In this document: in pieces, positions 11,101 through 22,800 of the stretch
Numbering within the stretch: the stretch's first letter is position 1
How the letters are laid out: the number at the start of each line of letters is the position of its first letter
From: Excoecaria cochinchinensis
Lineage: Eukaryota > Streptophyta > Magnoliopsida > Malpighiales > Euphorbiaceae
Length of the DNA stretch: 64,000 nucleotides
Reading direction: 5' to 3'
Assembly: GCA_947683425.1 (NCBI GenBank)
Contig: CANTUQ010000078.1
Location: forward strand, 1,924,001-1,988,000
Notes under the pieces: generated by a model
Told to the model about the DNA's origin: nothing
Databases searched by the model: none
Seen by the model: the letters and a program-made list of their open reading frames with translations, nothing else
Position numbers and translations under genes: made by a program

Positions 11101-13098
11101 CCTGTTTTGCATTTGCCTGATTTTTCTAAAACTTTTGAGATTGAATGTGATGCTTCTGGGATTGGTATAGGTGCTGTTTTGATGCAGGAAAATCGTCCCA
11201 TAGCATATTTCAGTGAGAAGCTGAGCGGGCCATTGTTGAATTATTCCACTTATGACAAGGAGCTATATGCATTGGTGAGGGCTCTTGAAGTCTGGGAGCA
11301 TTACTTATTGCCTAAGGAGTTTGTGATTCATAGTGATCATCAATCTCTTAAGTACTTAAAGGGACAAGGGAAGTTGAGCAAGAGGCATGCAAGTTGGGTG
11401 GAATTTCTGGAAACATTCCCATATGTGATCAAGTACAAGCAAGGTAAGGAAAACGTTGTGGCCGATGCACTATCTAGAAGGTACGCTTTGATTTCTATGC
11501 TTACTTCTAAGTTACTTGGATTTGAGCATTTGAAAGAGCTGTATATCGATGATGCTGATTTTTCCAATGTGTATCAAGCTTGTGAATGTGCTGCATTTGA
11601 TAAGTTTTATAGGCATGAAGGCTATCTTTTTAGGGGTAAACAACTTTGTATCCCTACATGTTCAGTTAGGGAATTGCTTGTGAGGGAATCACATAGTGGA
11701 GGGTTAATGGGGCATTTTGGTGTGCAAAAGACCATGGATATGCTTAGTGAACATTTTTATTGGCCAAATATGAGAAGAGATGTCGAAAGAGTTTGTGCCA
11801 GGTGTATTACATGCAAACAAGCTAAATCTAGGTCTATGCCTCATGGTTTATATACACCCTTACCTGTGCCTAGTGAGCCTTGGACTGACATATCAATGGA
11901 CTTTGTTTTGGGATTGCCTAGGACTAGGAAAGGTAAGGATAGCATATTTGTTGTTGTGGATAGATTTAGTAAAATGGCTCATTTCATTGCTTGTCATAAA
12001 ACAGATGATGCAACAAATATTGCTGATCTTTTCTTTAGGGAGGTGGTTCGACTTCATGGTGTACCAAGAACCATTGTGTCAAATAGGGATGTTAAGTTCC
12101 TAAGTCATTTTTGGAGAGTCTTGTGGGGAAAGTTAGGCACTAAACTTCTATTTTCTACTACATGTCACCCACAAACTGATGGGCAAACTGAGGTAGTTAA
12201 TAGGACTTTAGGAACCATGTTGCGTGCAATTGTAGGAAAGAATTTGAAAACTTGGGAAGATTGTTTGCCATTCATTGAGTTTGCATATAATCGTTCTACA
12301 CATTCTTCTACAGGTTATTCTCCATTTGAAATTGTGTATGGTTTTAATCCATTAACTGTGTTGGATTTGATGCCTTTACCTCTGAATAAGCTTACTAGCT
12401 TGGATGGCAAAAAGAAGGCTGATTTGGTTAAAACAATACATGAGAAAGCACGTGAACAAATTGAGAAAAAGAATCGCATGTATGCACAAAAGGCTAATAA
12501 AGGGCGAAAACAAGTTATTTTTGAACCAGGTGACTGGGTTTGGGTGCACATGCGAAAAGAGAAGTTTCCACAACAAAGGAAGTCAAAACTTGATGCAAGG
12601 GGAGATGGACCATTTCAAGTTTTGGAACGCATCAATGAAAATGCATATAAAATTGACTTACCAGGTGAGTATAATGTTAGTGCTACTTTCAATGTTTTTG
12701 ACTTATCTTCTTTTGATCTAGATTCAGATTCGAGGACGAATCCTTTTGAAGAGGGAGGGTATGATGCGAGCACGACCAAGGAACATCAAAAGCAGATTAA
12801 GTTCAAGGAAGAGCTAGCATTGCCGGATGGACCGGTGACAAGATCAAGAGCCAAGAAGTTCAAGGAAGCACAGCAGATTAAGTTCAAGGAAGAGCTAGCA
12901 TTGCCGGATGGACCGGTGACAAGATCAAGAGCCAAGAAGTTCAAGGAAGCACTAAATGCATATGTGGACCGTATTGTGGAAACTATGCATAGTCAAGAGA
13001 GATTGGAACCGAATGACACTATGACCAATCTAATAAAGCCGAATGGACATGAGGAGAATCAAATGGGCTTGATCAACTATTTTAAGCTAGTAGAGTAG
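8107..13098 (+). pseudogene. gag-pol: Gag-Pol polyprotein of element A (one frame, two stops)
   Basis: One frame of 1663 codons starts at ATG 8107, chosen because related Gags begin MSRR/MSKK. It is interrupted by TGA at 8806 (CGA in relatives) and TAG at 9721 (CAG in relatives), both C-to-T changes. In order I see: Gag capsid (8400-8900); CCHC knuckle C-x2-C-x4-H-x4-C (9121-9162); protease DGGS (about 9430); RT with YFDD (about 10702); RNase H (DASG, YDKELYALV); integrase HHCC and DD35E; and a GPF-type C-terminus without chromodomain. The integrase SDRD motif reads SNRD (codon 12082-12084), so the second catalytic Asp is Asn. The last 337 bp lie in the 3' LTR and encode two copies of the TRSRA tail. 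Making the proteins in trans would need readthrough of both stops; the copy is almost certainly dead. Confidence 0.95.
12750..12761 (+). promoter_or_regulatory. Polypurine tract of element A
   Basis: AGAGGGAGGGTA abuts the 3' LTR start TGATGCG. It is the priming site for plus-strand DNA synthesis, and here it is also coding (EEGGY). Confidence 0.85.
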
Positions 13099-13621
13099 CT
13101 TTAGGTGGCCCAAGGAGCTTATTTTATTATGTTGGACTTGTTTTGTTTTAATTTGTTGAGTTGGACCCTTATATAGCTTAATGAGCTTATTTTAAGTGAG
13201 TTGGGCTTATTTTAGCTTGGGCTCATTTAAATTAATTATTTTAGGCTTGTGGGTTATTGTATTTTAGAGTTAATAAGTTTGGGCTTTAGTTATTTGGTGG
13301 GAGGCCCATGTGTTAGGTGGCCATGTGTTAGGTGGCTTTTTGACTTATTTAGGGTTTGGTGGGAGGCCCATATGTTAGGTGGCCATGTGTTAGGTGGACT
13401 TTTGACTTATTTAGGGTTACCTACCTTTTGGGGGCTATAAATACCTCATTATAAGTTGTAAAAGATACATCTAAAACACTTTTGAATATCATCATTTGGC
13501 TTGGCCGAATTTTCTTCATTGGAGAGGAAAGCTTGTCTTCTTCTTTTGCATCAAGAACTTAAATTCTTATCAAGGTATTTACTTTGTGACGAATTCTGTT
13601 CTTATGTTTTTAAATCAATCT
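12762..13621 (+). mobile_element. 3' LTR of element A, first part
   Basis: This matches 6174-7033 with few changes. It is interrupted after AATCT (13617-13621) by composite F and resumes at 17909. Bases 12762-13098 are coding. Confidence 0.93.
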
Positions 13622-14495
13622 TGATGCGGAAACCCCAAGGCTAAAGAACCCGAAACCCCTTAAACACAAAATATGGCATGAACATGAACAAGAAGAAACT
13701 CCCAATCTAAAGAACCCCCAAACAACATGTGAATGGAAACGCTTATGATAGATTGATTTATAAACACAAGAACAGAATTCGCCACAAAGTAAATACCTTG
13801 ATAAGAATTTAAGTTCTTGATGCAAAAGAAGAAGACAAGCTTTCCTCTCCAATGAAGAAAATTCGGCCAAGCCAAATAATGATATTCAAAAGTATTTTTG
13901 ATGTATCTTTTACAACTTATAATGACGTATTTATAGCCCCAAAAAGGTAGGTAACCCTAAATAAGTCAAAAGTCCACCTAACACATGGCCACCTAACACA
14001 TGGGCCTCCCACCAAACCATAAATAAGTCAAAAGGCCACCTAACACATGGCCACCTAACACATGGGCCTCCCACCAAATCCTAAATAAGTCAAAGGCCAC
14101 CTAACACATGGGCCTCCCACCAAATAACTAAAGCCCAAACTTATTAACTCTAAAATACAACAACCCACAAGCCTAAAATAATTAATTTAAATGAGCCCAA
14201 GCTAAAATAAGCCCAACTCACTTAAAATAAGCCTATTAAGCTATATGAGGGTCCAACTAAACAAATTAAAACAAAACAAGTTCAACATAATAAAATAAGC
14301 CCCTTGGGCAGCCTAAAGCTACTCTTCAAGATTGAAAAAATTAATCAAGCCCATTTGATTCTTCTCATGTCCATTTGGCCCCATTGGATTGGCATTGATG
14401 CCATTCGACCCCAATCTCCCTTGACTTTCCATAATTTCCACAATTTGGCTCGTATAAGATTGTCATGATGGGTTGACCCCCCTGTGCACGCATCA
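13622..14495 (-). mobile_element. LTR F1 (B-type start, A-type U3/U5), outer 3' LTR
   Basis: The minus-strand start is TGATGCGTGCACAGG at 14495, but U3 carries the CACATGG/GGTGGCC repeats typical of LTR A, and U5 is A-type. It is a chimeric LTR and the same length as F3. Confidence 0.9.
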
Positions 14496-14604
14496 TCCCC
14501 TCCCTCTTTAGAAAAGATTCGTCCTCGAATCTTCGTTTTATTTAAGTTGGGAATTGAAGCTTGTGGAATAAATTGATCTTCATAGACAATCTTGGGAATA
14601 GGTG
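14496..14604 (-). pseudogene. 3' remnant of an acidic-tail ORF between two LTRs
   Basis: This holds the PPT and the last ~35 codons of the tail (IPNLNKTKIRGRIFSKEGG). It is fused at a short A-rich microhomology (14604-14608) to LTR F2. By chance an open frame crosses the junction (14345-14833, 162 codons); it begins inside LTR F2's U5/R sequence and is not a credible gene. Confidence 0.8.
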
Positions 14605-15489
14605 GAAAGAACCCGAAACCCCTTAAACATACAATATGACATGAACATGAACAAGAAGAAACTCCCAATCTAAAGAACCCCCAAACAACATGTGAATGGA
14701 AACGCTTATAATAGATTGATTTAAAAACATAAGAACAAAATTCGCCACAAAGTAAATACCTTGATAAGAATTTAAGTTCTTGATGCAAAAGAAGAAGACA
14801 AGCTTTCCTCTCCAATGAAGAAAATTCGGCCAAGCCAAATGATGATATTCAAAAGTGTTTTAGATATGTCTTTTACAACTTATAATGAGGTATTTATAGC
14901 CCCCAAAAGGTAGGTAACCCTAAATAAGTCAAAAGTCCACCTAACACATGGCCACCTAACACATGGGCTTCCCACCAAACCCTAAATAAGTCAAAAGGCC
15001 ACCTAACACATGGCCACCTAACACATGGCCATCTAACACATGGCCACCTAACACATAAGCCTCCCACCAAACCCTAAATAAGTCAAAAGGCCACCTAACA
15101 CATGGGCCTCCCACCAAATAACTAAAAGCCCAAACTTATTAACTCTAAAATACAACAACTCACAAGCCTAAAATAATTAATTTAAATGAGCCCAACTTAA
15201 AGTAAGCCCAACTCACTTAAAATAAGCCTATTAAGCTATATGAGGGTCCAACTAAATAATTAAAACAAAACAAGTCCAACATAATAAAATAAGCCCCTTG
15301 GGCAGCCTAAAGCTACTCTTCGAGATTGAAATAATTAATCAAGCCCATTTGATTCTTCTCATGTCCATTCGGCTCCATTGGATTGGCATTGATGCCATTC
15401 GACCCCAATCTCCCTTGACTTTCCATAATTTCCACAATTTGGCTCGTATAGGATTGTCATGATGGGTTGACCCCCCTGTGCACGCATCA
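14605..15489 (-). mobile_element. LTR F2, internal LTR lacking its U5 terminus
   Basis: This is related to F1/F3 but with extra CACATGGCCACCTAA repeats (15000-15060) and several substitutions. It is missing the TGATGCGG... terminal bases. The first ~150 bp encode the end of the F ORF. Confidence 0.88.
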
Positions 15490-16109
15490 TCCCCTCCCTC
15501 TTTAGAAAAGATTCGTCCTCGAATTTTCGTCTTATTCAAGTTGGGAATTGAAGCTTGTGGAATAAATTGATCTTCATAAACGATCTTGGGAATAGGTGGA
15601 AATAATATGAATGCATCTTCAAAAACGAACTCATCATATTCCTGCAAGTTAACACAAAAACTAGGAAAAGCATGGTTAGTTAATTCATGAATCTCATTTT
15701 GATCATGATTATCTTCTTTTTCCATCTTCAATTCAACCTCCTGAAGCACCACATGATCAATCATAACATGTTGATCGTCCAACTCAACTAAACAGGCATC
15801 TTCCATTTTACAATCTTCTTCCTTTTTCCTCAAACAATCAACGTCTACACTTCCACTTATGTCTTCCTCATTTACAACATCATTATCATATAAATCTATA
15901 GCATCTCTTTCAGCTTCACAAATAATCTCTTCCACTACAACTTCCTCTTTCTTTCTTTTTTCCTTTTGCAAACACTTATCTAGTTGTCTAAAAAGTTGTT
16001 TAAACCGCAATTCTGCATTTTTAAGGTCTTCCTTCAATAACTTAGTATCCTTTTTTAACTCATCCAATGTTTCTTGATCTAAATGTCGTCTTGACTTGTA
16101 ATAGGACAT
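15339..16109 (-). CDS. Gag-less acidic-tail protein of composite F
   Basis: This is an intact frame of 256 codons from ATG 16109, chosen because the sister ORF in S-b starts at the equivalent MYYYKSRRHLDQE and because the pre-gag leader box ends just before it. The N-terminus is a charged, probably helical KSRRHLDQE...LKKD region. It is followed by FKQL-x-RQL, a KEKRKKEE basic-acidic switch, EIICEAERDAIDLY, a long acidic stretch, then LQEYDEF, FILFPP, YEDQFIPQ and PNLNKTKIRG, and the last ~50 residues are LTR-encoded. It has no capsid, zinc knuckle or enzyme domain, and no signal peptide or membrane segment. I recognise no named domain. The same tail recurs in six other elements here. Function unknown. 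Confidence 0.8.
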   Translation of the reverse strand: MSYYKSRRHLDQETLDELKKDTKLLKEDLKNAELRFKQLFRQLDKCLQKEKRKKEEVVVEEIICEAERDAIDLYDNDVVNEEDISGSVDVDCLRKKEEDCKMEDACLVELDDQHVMIDHVVLQEVELKMEKEDNHDQNEIHELTNHAFPSFCVNLQEYDEFVFEDAFILFPPIPKIVYEDQFIPQASIPNLNKTKIRGRIFSKEGGDDACTGGSTHHDNPIRAKLWKLWKVKGDWGRMASMPIQWSRMDMRRIKWA

Positions 16110-17029
16110 CCTCACAATCACTTCCTCACGTGTTTCACTCAAAATATGGCACTCCACTCGTGTGTCACTCTATTTGGCTTTTACCCTCTTTTAAGCTCAC
16201 TCACTCAAGCCTTTTACCATTCAAGCTTGCTGTCTTCAATTGCACTTTAGAACTCAATTTTCAACCAAAATAATTCACAAGCAGCAAAATATAAAAGGAA
16301 TACAATGAAAATACTTAACAAACAAGATAGGTTCAAAACTAGAAGCAAAAATTACCGGAAGGAATAAAACGAAAGAGCACACAAGAAGAAGATATGTATG
16401 CTGTCCAAAATTACAAATTTTAATTAACAAGAATCAATTTGTTAATTATGATGTACTAGAAGCAAAATTACAAAAGACAATAAAAATAGCAACTTAGAGT
16501 GAAAGAAAAAGACAACTAATGCATAAATGCAGAAATTGATATCTCCCTAATGGAAAAGTCAATTTTGATACAATGAATGTAAAGACAATAAATCAAAGAA
16601 AGTCAAAAATGACAACTACCCATAAATATTTACTTTGACTTTTCAAATTAATTTCCAAATTCAAAGTATGACCAGATCTATTTTTTTTTTTTTGTTTCTT
16701 TGTGATTTTTTTTCCTAGCTTTATCTCAATGCTGACTTTTTTTTTTTTTTTAAAAAAAAATTCGGATAAACAGTAACGTGAACAGTACCAACGATTTTTT
16801 TTTTTTTTTTTTTTTAGAACTTAAAACATCAAACACAAGATCTGATGTAGGAAGAAAGAAGAACACAAAAGAACAAATTCAAAAATAAAGAAGAACACGA
16901 AATTGATAAAAATAAGATTGTAAATTAAACAATGCGAAATTATCTTGTTCTAATGGAAATAAAATAATAGAATAGCAAATTAACACAAGATAAATAAGAA
17001 TTTATCCTAATCCAAGCTCTGATACCAAA
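16110..17029 (-). other. Leader and PBS of composite F
   Basis: The PBS (minus TTTGGTATCAGAGCTT) is at 17014-17029. The leader is of the element-A kind, with AACAGTA repeats at 16769-16790 and long A/T runs. Non-coding. Confidence 0.85.
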
Positions 17030-17903
17030 TGATGCGGAAACCCCAAGGCTAAAGAACCCGAAACCCCTTAAACACAAAATATGGCATGAACATGAACAAG
17101 AAGAAACTCCCAATCTAAAGAACCCCCAAACAACATGTGAATGGAAACGCTTATGATAGATTGATTTATAAACACAAGAACAGAATTCGCCACAAAGTAA
17201 ATACCTTGATAAGAATTTAAGTTCTTGATGCAAAAGAAGAAGACAAGCTTTCCTCTCCAATGAAGAAAATTCGGCCAAGCCAAATAATGATATTCAAAAG
17301 TATTTTTGATGTATCTTTTACAACTTATAATGACGTATTTATAGCCCCAAAAAGGTAGGTAACCCTAAATAAGTCAAAAGTCCACCTAACACATGGCCAC
17401 CTAACACATGGGCCTCCCACCAAACCATAAATAAGTCAAAAGGCCACCTAACACATGGCCACCTAACACATGGGCCTCCCACCAAATCCTAAATAAGTCA
17501 AAGGCCACCTAACACATGGGCCTCCCACCAAATAACTAAAGCCCAAACTTATTAACTCTAAAATACAACAACCCACAAGCCTAAAATAATTAATTTAAAT
17601 GAGCCCAAGCTAAAATAAGCCCAACTCACTTAAAATAAGCCTATTAAGCTATATGAGGGTCCAACTAAACAAATTAAAACAAAACAAGTTCAACATAATA
17701 AAATAAGCCCCTTGGGCAGCCTAAAGCTACTCTTCAAGATTGAAAAAATTAATCAAGCCCATTTGATTCTTCTCATGTCCATTTGGCCCCATTGGATTGG
17801 CATTGATGCCATTCGACCCCAATCTCCCTTGACTTTCCATAATTTCCACAATTTGGCTCGTATAAGATTGTCATGATGGGTTGACCCCCCTGTGCACGCA
17901 TCA
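17030..17903 (-). mobile_element. LTR F3, outer 5' LTR of composite F
   Basis: The LTR is 874 bp and identical by eye to F1 at an offset of 3408 bp. It is preceded in element order by the AATCT duplication at 17904-17908. Confidence 0.92.
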
Positions 17904-17908
17904 AATCT

Positions 17909-18035
17909 ATTATAAGCGTTTCCATTCAAATGTTGTTTGGGGGTTCTTTAGATTGGGAGTTTCTTCTTGTTCATGTTCATGCCATATTGTGTGTTTAAGG
18001 GGTTTCGGCTTCTCTAGCCTTGGGGTTCCGCATCA
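17909..18035 (+). mobile_element. 3' LTR of element A, second part
   Basis: This is the remaining 127 bp (U5 end) after the F insertion, ending TTCCGCATCA and followed by the GGAAT duplication. Confidence 0.93.
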
Positions 18036-18040
18036 GGAAT

Positions 18041-19113
18041 CTTTTAAGGGCTAGTAAAATTAATCCTTATCCCTTTGGGTTTAGGTTTTCAAAATCCTAA
18101 TCCATATCAGAATTGGAATTGTAATCCTAATCCTACTTAACTAAGGATTTACTTTGCAATCATTGATCCACCATTTGTGTTATCCATTTTTTATCGATTT
18201 GTGTTATCCATTTCTTATCCATTTGAGTTACCATTTTTGATATCATTTATTATCCATTTGAGCTGCCATTTTTGTTTCATTTCTTATCCATTTGAGCTGC
18301 CATTTTATCATATCTTATCCATTTGTTCCACCATTTTGGTATCATTTTGTCATCATTTTTCTACCATTTGGGTATCATTTTGCCATCATTTTTCTACCAT
18401 TTTGCTATCATTTTCCTATCATTTTGCCATCATTTTGCACACAACTTGACACATTAATTAGAGCTTAATACACCATTCGGCCTATTCATTATTTTGGCTC
18501 TAAATTGAATTGTCTTGCATGCAAACTACTTTATTTAGTTTAATTTTGTCTTTTTTTGTTGATTTCTTGCTTTGCTTGGTAGAATATCTAGGTTCTATAT
18601 TTGGTTTACTTTGTAGTGAATCAAATTCATACATTTTGTCCAAATTGTCATTTTTCTTAATTCTTGTTGCTTATTTCTTTGTTTTAAGCTTGCTTTTGTT
18701 CCTTTACATTGTTAGAGTATATTTCTTTGTTTTAAGCTTGCTTTTGTTCCTTTACATTGTTAGAGTATATTTGCTTGTTCTAATACTCTAAAGTGGTACA
18801 CCACTCTTGACCGTGTATCACCTCCATTGTGTCTAGTGTCTTCTTTTCTAGTTTTGAGCTGTCTTTTTATTGTTAGTGCTTACTTTTTCTTTATTTTCTT
18901 AAACGTGCTCAAGATTCTTGCTTTGTGGATTGAATTCTAAAGTGCAATTTTAAAGTTGCAAGCTTGAGTGGTAAAAGGCAAAAGAGTGTGAGGACATTAA
19001 GAGGGTAAAAGCCTTAATTGTGTGAAACACGAGAGGACCGATATTCTTTGAGTGTAAACACGTGAGGGAGTGCTTGTGAGGTTTTTATCTAACAATTTTG
19101 CAGGTAATACACC
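18041..19113 (+). other. Third leader segment of P1
   Basis: This resumes the P1 leader after element A. It contains the minisatellite (about 18150-18450), a duplicated 60-bp TTCTTTGTTTTAAGCTTGC unit (18683-18775) and the pre-gag box, up to the ATG at 19114. The 93-codon frame over it is not conserved as protein. Confidence 0.8.
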
Positions 19114-19779
19114 ATGACTGAAGAAACTAGTGGGAAGGAAATATCCCAAGATGAAGATCATGTACCAGATAACAAGATGCTATATCAAGCATTCATTAGT
19201 GAGATCCGGAAGTTGTCCCTTAGAATGGATGGAATGGAAGAGAGGCTTGAAGGAAGTATATCTAATGTACCTAGAAGGGCAGCAAGGAGAGGCCGAATTA
19301 TTCAAGGACATATGGAGCATGATTTTGATGATGAAGAGGAAGAGGAAACTAGTGCAAAGATAGATGAAAACTTGGGCAGCATCAAACTCAAGATTCCTCC
19401 ATTCAAAGGAAGAAAAAACTAGTGCAGAAGAGTACTTGGAGTGGGAGAGAAAGGTGGAGATGATTTTTGAATGCAATAGATATTCAGAGGAAAATAAGGT
19501 GAAGATTGCAGCCTTAGAGTTCACTGATTATGCAATGTTTTGGTGGGAGCAACTCAATTTGAGTTGAAGGAAGGTGGGGAGGCATCCTATTAGTAATTGA
19601 GAGGACATGAAGGAAGCCATGAGAAAAAGGTTTGTTCCTTCACATTACTTTAGAGAATTACATCAGAAATTGCATAGACTTGTGCAGGGAGGAAAATCGA
19701 TGGAGGATTACTATAAAGATATGGAAATGTGCATGGTGAGAGCAAACATTGAGGAGGATGAGGAGGTCACCATGGCTCG
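19114..19779 (+). pseudogene. gag: Gag fragment of P1
   Basis: It starts MTEETSGKEISQDED, close to the intact Gag of element U (53183). It has a frameshift at about 19410 (A-run), a stop near 19565 and another shift before MKEAMRKRFVPSHYF. The capsid is readable through VTMAR, then it is cut at 19779, where an LTR scrap begins. NC and pol are missing. Confidence 0.85.
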
Positions 19780-19897
19780 GTTCTTTATTTCCCAACTATT
19801 TGCGTTTCCATTCACAAGTTATTTTATCTAATTTGTTATTTGCTAACCATCTTGTATGTGTGGGTTTGTAGATTGTTAGCTATTGGGTTCCACATCA
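19780..19897 (+). mobile_element. U5 fragment of a C-type LTR
   Basis: 118 bp match the last part of LTR C (ATTTGCGTTTCCATTCACAAG ... GTTAGCTATTGGGTTCC) and end CACATCA. It is fused on both sides to gag sequences with no PBS and no leader, so it is a deletion product. Confidence 0.8.
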
Positions 19898-22800
19898 GAT
19901 ATGGGGAATATGAATGATAGATTAGAAAGGCTAGAATTGGGTTCAAATAGAACATCTAGGAGAACAGCAGGGAGGGATAGGTGGACTGATGAAAATGTAA
20001 GGGCTGACTTCAAAGATTTAGATGAGGAAGAGACTAATGGGAGATTGGATGGGAATTTAGGTAACATTAAGCTTAAGATTCCTCCATTTAAGGGTAGAAA
20101 TAATGCTGAAGAGTACCTAGAATGGGAAAGGAAGGTTGAAATGATATTTGATTGTAATAGGTATTATGAGGAGAAGAAAGTGAAGATAGCAGCTATGGAG
20201 TTTACGGATTATGCACTATTTTGGTGGGATTAATTAAACATGGATAGAAGGAAAATGGGTAGACGACCTATTAGTAGTTGGGAGGATATGAAGGAGGCCA
20301 TGAGGAAACAATTTGTGCCATCACACTACTTTAGGGAGCCACATGAAAGGATGCATAGGTTAGTACAAGGGGGTAGGTCAGTAGAGGACTATCATAAGGA
20401 AATGAAAATGTGCATGGTTAGAGCTAACATTGAGGAGGATGAAGAGGTAACCATGGCTCGATTTTTAGGTGGGTTAAATAAAAGGCGATTGCTGATGTCA
20501 TAGAGCTTCATAGGTATGATTCCATGGAGGAAATGTTGGGTATGGCAATGAAGATTGAAAAACAAAAGAAGAGTAGGAGCTTCAATCGAACCAGCAACAA
20601 CTCAAGGGATAGTTTGGGATCTAGATGGACCAAAGAGGAGGATAAGAAGGATTTTAGGAGTTCAAAACCTTATGGGGCAGATTCGGGTTCCAAAGAAACA
20701 ATGGCTACCCAAGTTCCAAATAAAGGTGCAAAAGGTAATTATAACACTCCAACTCCTAGTAGAGAGATTAAATGCTTTAAATGCTTGGGGAAGGGGCATA
20801 TGGCACGTGACTGTCCTAATAAAAGGGTAATAATTGCTAGGGATGATGGGGAACTTACTTCTGAATCTGAACATAGTGAGGATGAGATGCCACCTTTAGA
20901 GGATTGCAGTGATTGTGACAGTGATGGGGAGTTATTAGTTACTGAAAATGGGAAATCCAGGTAGCTAGGCATGCTTTAAACTTGAATATTAAGGAAGAAA
21001 GCCCCGAACAAAGGGAGAACATATTTCACACCAAGTGTTTAGTTAAGGGGAGAGTGTGCACCATTATTATTGATGGGGGTAGTTACACTAATGTAGCTAG
21101 TGTGAATATGGTTGATAAGCTAAATTTAGTGTGTGAAAGACATCCTATGGTTAAATGATAGTGGAGAGGTCAAGGTCACAAGGCAAGTAAGAGTGCCATT
21201 TTCTATTGGGAGGTATAAGGATGAGGTGGTTTGTGATGTGATACCTATGCAGGCAGGCCATTTACTTTTAGGGAGGCCTTGGCAATTTGATAGACATGTT
21301 TTCTATAATGGATACACTAACCGTTACTCATTTTCTTATGAAGGTACAAAGGTTACATTAGCACCATTATCACCTCAAGAAGTGTTTGAAGACCAAAAGA
21401 AACTAGCTGAGAAGGGCTATGGCCCAAAGTGAAATTAAGAAAGAAAAAGAAAGAAAAGGGGGAAAAGAGGCCAGAAAAGAAACAAAACAAATAAATGGCC
21501 CATTGGTGAGTGAAAACAAGAAAGGTGGGAGGCAAAAACAAAATTTTTATGTAAGGCCAAGAGAGGTTAGGAGTGCTTTAGCAATAGGGCAGCCATTGAT
21601 CCTTGTAACTTACAAAGTGATTTTGTTTTTTGACACTAACACTGACCATGAATATTTGCCTTCTAGTTTCGTGTCTTTGTTGCAGGACTATTTAGATGTT
21701 TTTCTTGATGAGCTACCAAATGGTTTACCACCTTTGAGAGGGATAAAACATCAAATAGATTTTATGCCGGGATCAACCATTCCCAATTGACCAGCCTATA
21801 GGAGCAATCCTAAGGAAACTAGGGAGATGCAAAGTCAAGTAGAAGAACTAACGGAGAAGGGATTGGTTAGGGAGAGCTAGAGTCCATGTGCAGTACTTAT
21901 TTTATTGGTGCCTAAGAAGGATGGATCATGGAGAATGTGCGTTGATTGCCGTGCAGTCAACAAAATCACTGTAAAGTATAGACATCTTATCCCTAGGCTT
22001 GATGATATGCTAGATGAGTTATATGGTGCTATTTATTTTACTAAGATTGATTTAATGAGTGGATATCATCAAATAAGAGTGAAACCTGTTGATGAATGGA
22101 AAACAGCTTTTAAGACTAAGTATGGATTGTATGAATGGTTAGTCATGCCATTTGGGCTATCTAATGCCCCTAGCACTTTTATGAGGCTTATGAACCATGT
22201 GTTGCGTGCATACTTAGGGAAGTTTGTTGTTGTCTATTTTGATGGTATACTCATTTACAGCAAGTCTTATGAAGAACATCTTGAGCATGTTAAGTTAGTA
22301 TTGCAAACTTTGAGGCATGAACAGTTGTATGCTAAACTTAAGAAATGCACATTTTGTGTAGATAGACTTGTGTTTCTTGGTTTTGTGGTGAGTGCACAGG
22401 GAATTGAAGTGGATGAGGAGAAAGTGAAAGCAATAAAGGAATGGCCAACGCCTAAATCCATTTTGGATGTGAGGAGCTTCCATGGTTTGGCAAGCTTCTA
22501 TAGGCGATTTGTGCAGGATTTCTCTACCATTGCTGCACCACTTACAGAAATAATCAAGAAAAAAGTTGGGTTTAAGTGGGGATAAGCACAACAAAAGGCT
22601 TTTAAAAATTTGAAAGGGAAGTTGTGTTATGCTCCTATTTTATCTTTGCCTAATTTTGATAAGACTTTTGAAATTGAATGTGATGCTTCTGGTTTAGGTA
22701 TTGGGGCTGTTCTAATGCAAGAAAGGAAACCAGTAGCATATTTTAGTGAGAAGTTTCATGGAGCCCAACTCAATTATTCAACCTATGACAAGGAGCTTTA

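Larger units (their letters stand above)
13622..17903 (-). mobile_element. Composite element F: three LTRs, non-autonomous
   Basis: The insertion is 4282 bp, flanked by AATCT at 13617-13621 and 17904-17908. In element order (minus strand) it has: LTR F3 17030-17903, PBS, leader, tail ORF, LTR F2 15489-14605, a roughly 110-bp interior scrap, and LTR F1 14495-13622. F1 and F3 are both 874 bp and look identical by eye, whereas F2 differs and lacks its terminal ~22 bp. No protease, RT or integrase is present. Confidence 0.93.
6174..18035 (+). mobile_element. Element A: full-length CRM-like Ty3/gypsy retrotransposon, with F nested in its 3' LTR
   Basis: The structure is 5' LTR 6174-7160, PBS, leader, gag-pol 8107-13098, PPT (AGAGGGAGGGTA, 12750-12761) and 3' LTR 12762-13621 plus 17909-18035. 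The target duplication GGAAT is at 6169-6173 and 18036-18040. Without F the two LTRs are both 987 bp, and by eye they differ at only about eleven positions, so the insertion is young. Two in-frame stops and an integrase active-site change make this copy non-autonomous now. Confidence 0.95.

Noticed and set aside
12600..13098. Chromodomain at the end of integrase
   Set aside because: After ATFNVxDLSxF there is only the TRSRAK tail; no aromatic-cage chromodomain pattern is visible.
13660..13875. 71-codon frame (FLHWRGKLVFFFCIKNLNSY) repeated in many LTRs
   Set aside because: It lies in the R-U5 region and is conserved only because the LTRs are; it varies by frameshift between copies (for example 6908-7123, 14623-14838, 31258-31530).
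15339..16109. Acidic tail as an envelope-like gene
   Set aside because: There is no signal peptide, membrane segment or glycoprotein-like feature; the position replaces NC and pol rather than following integrase.
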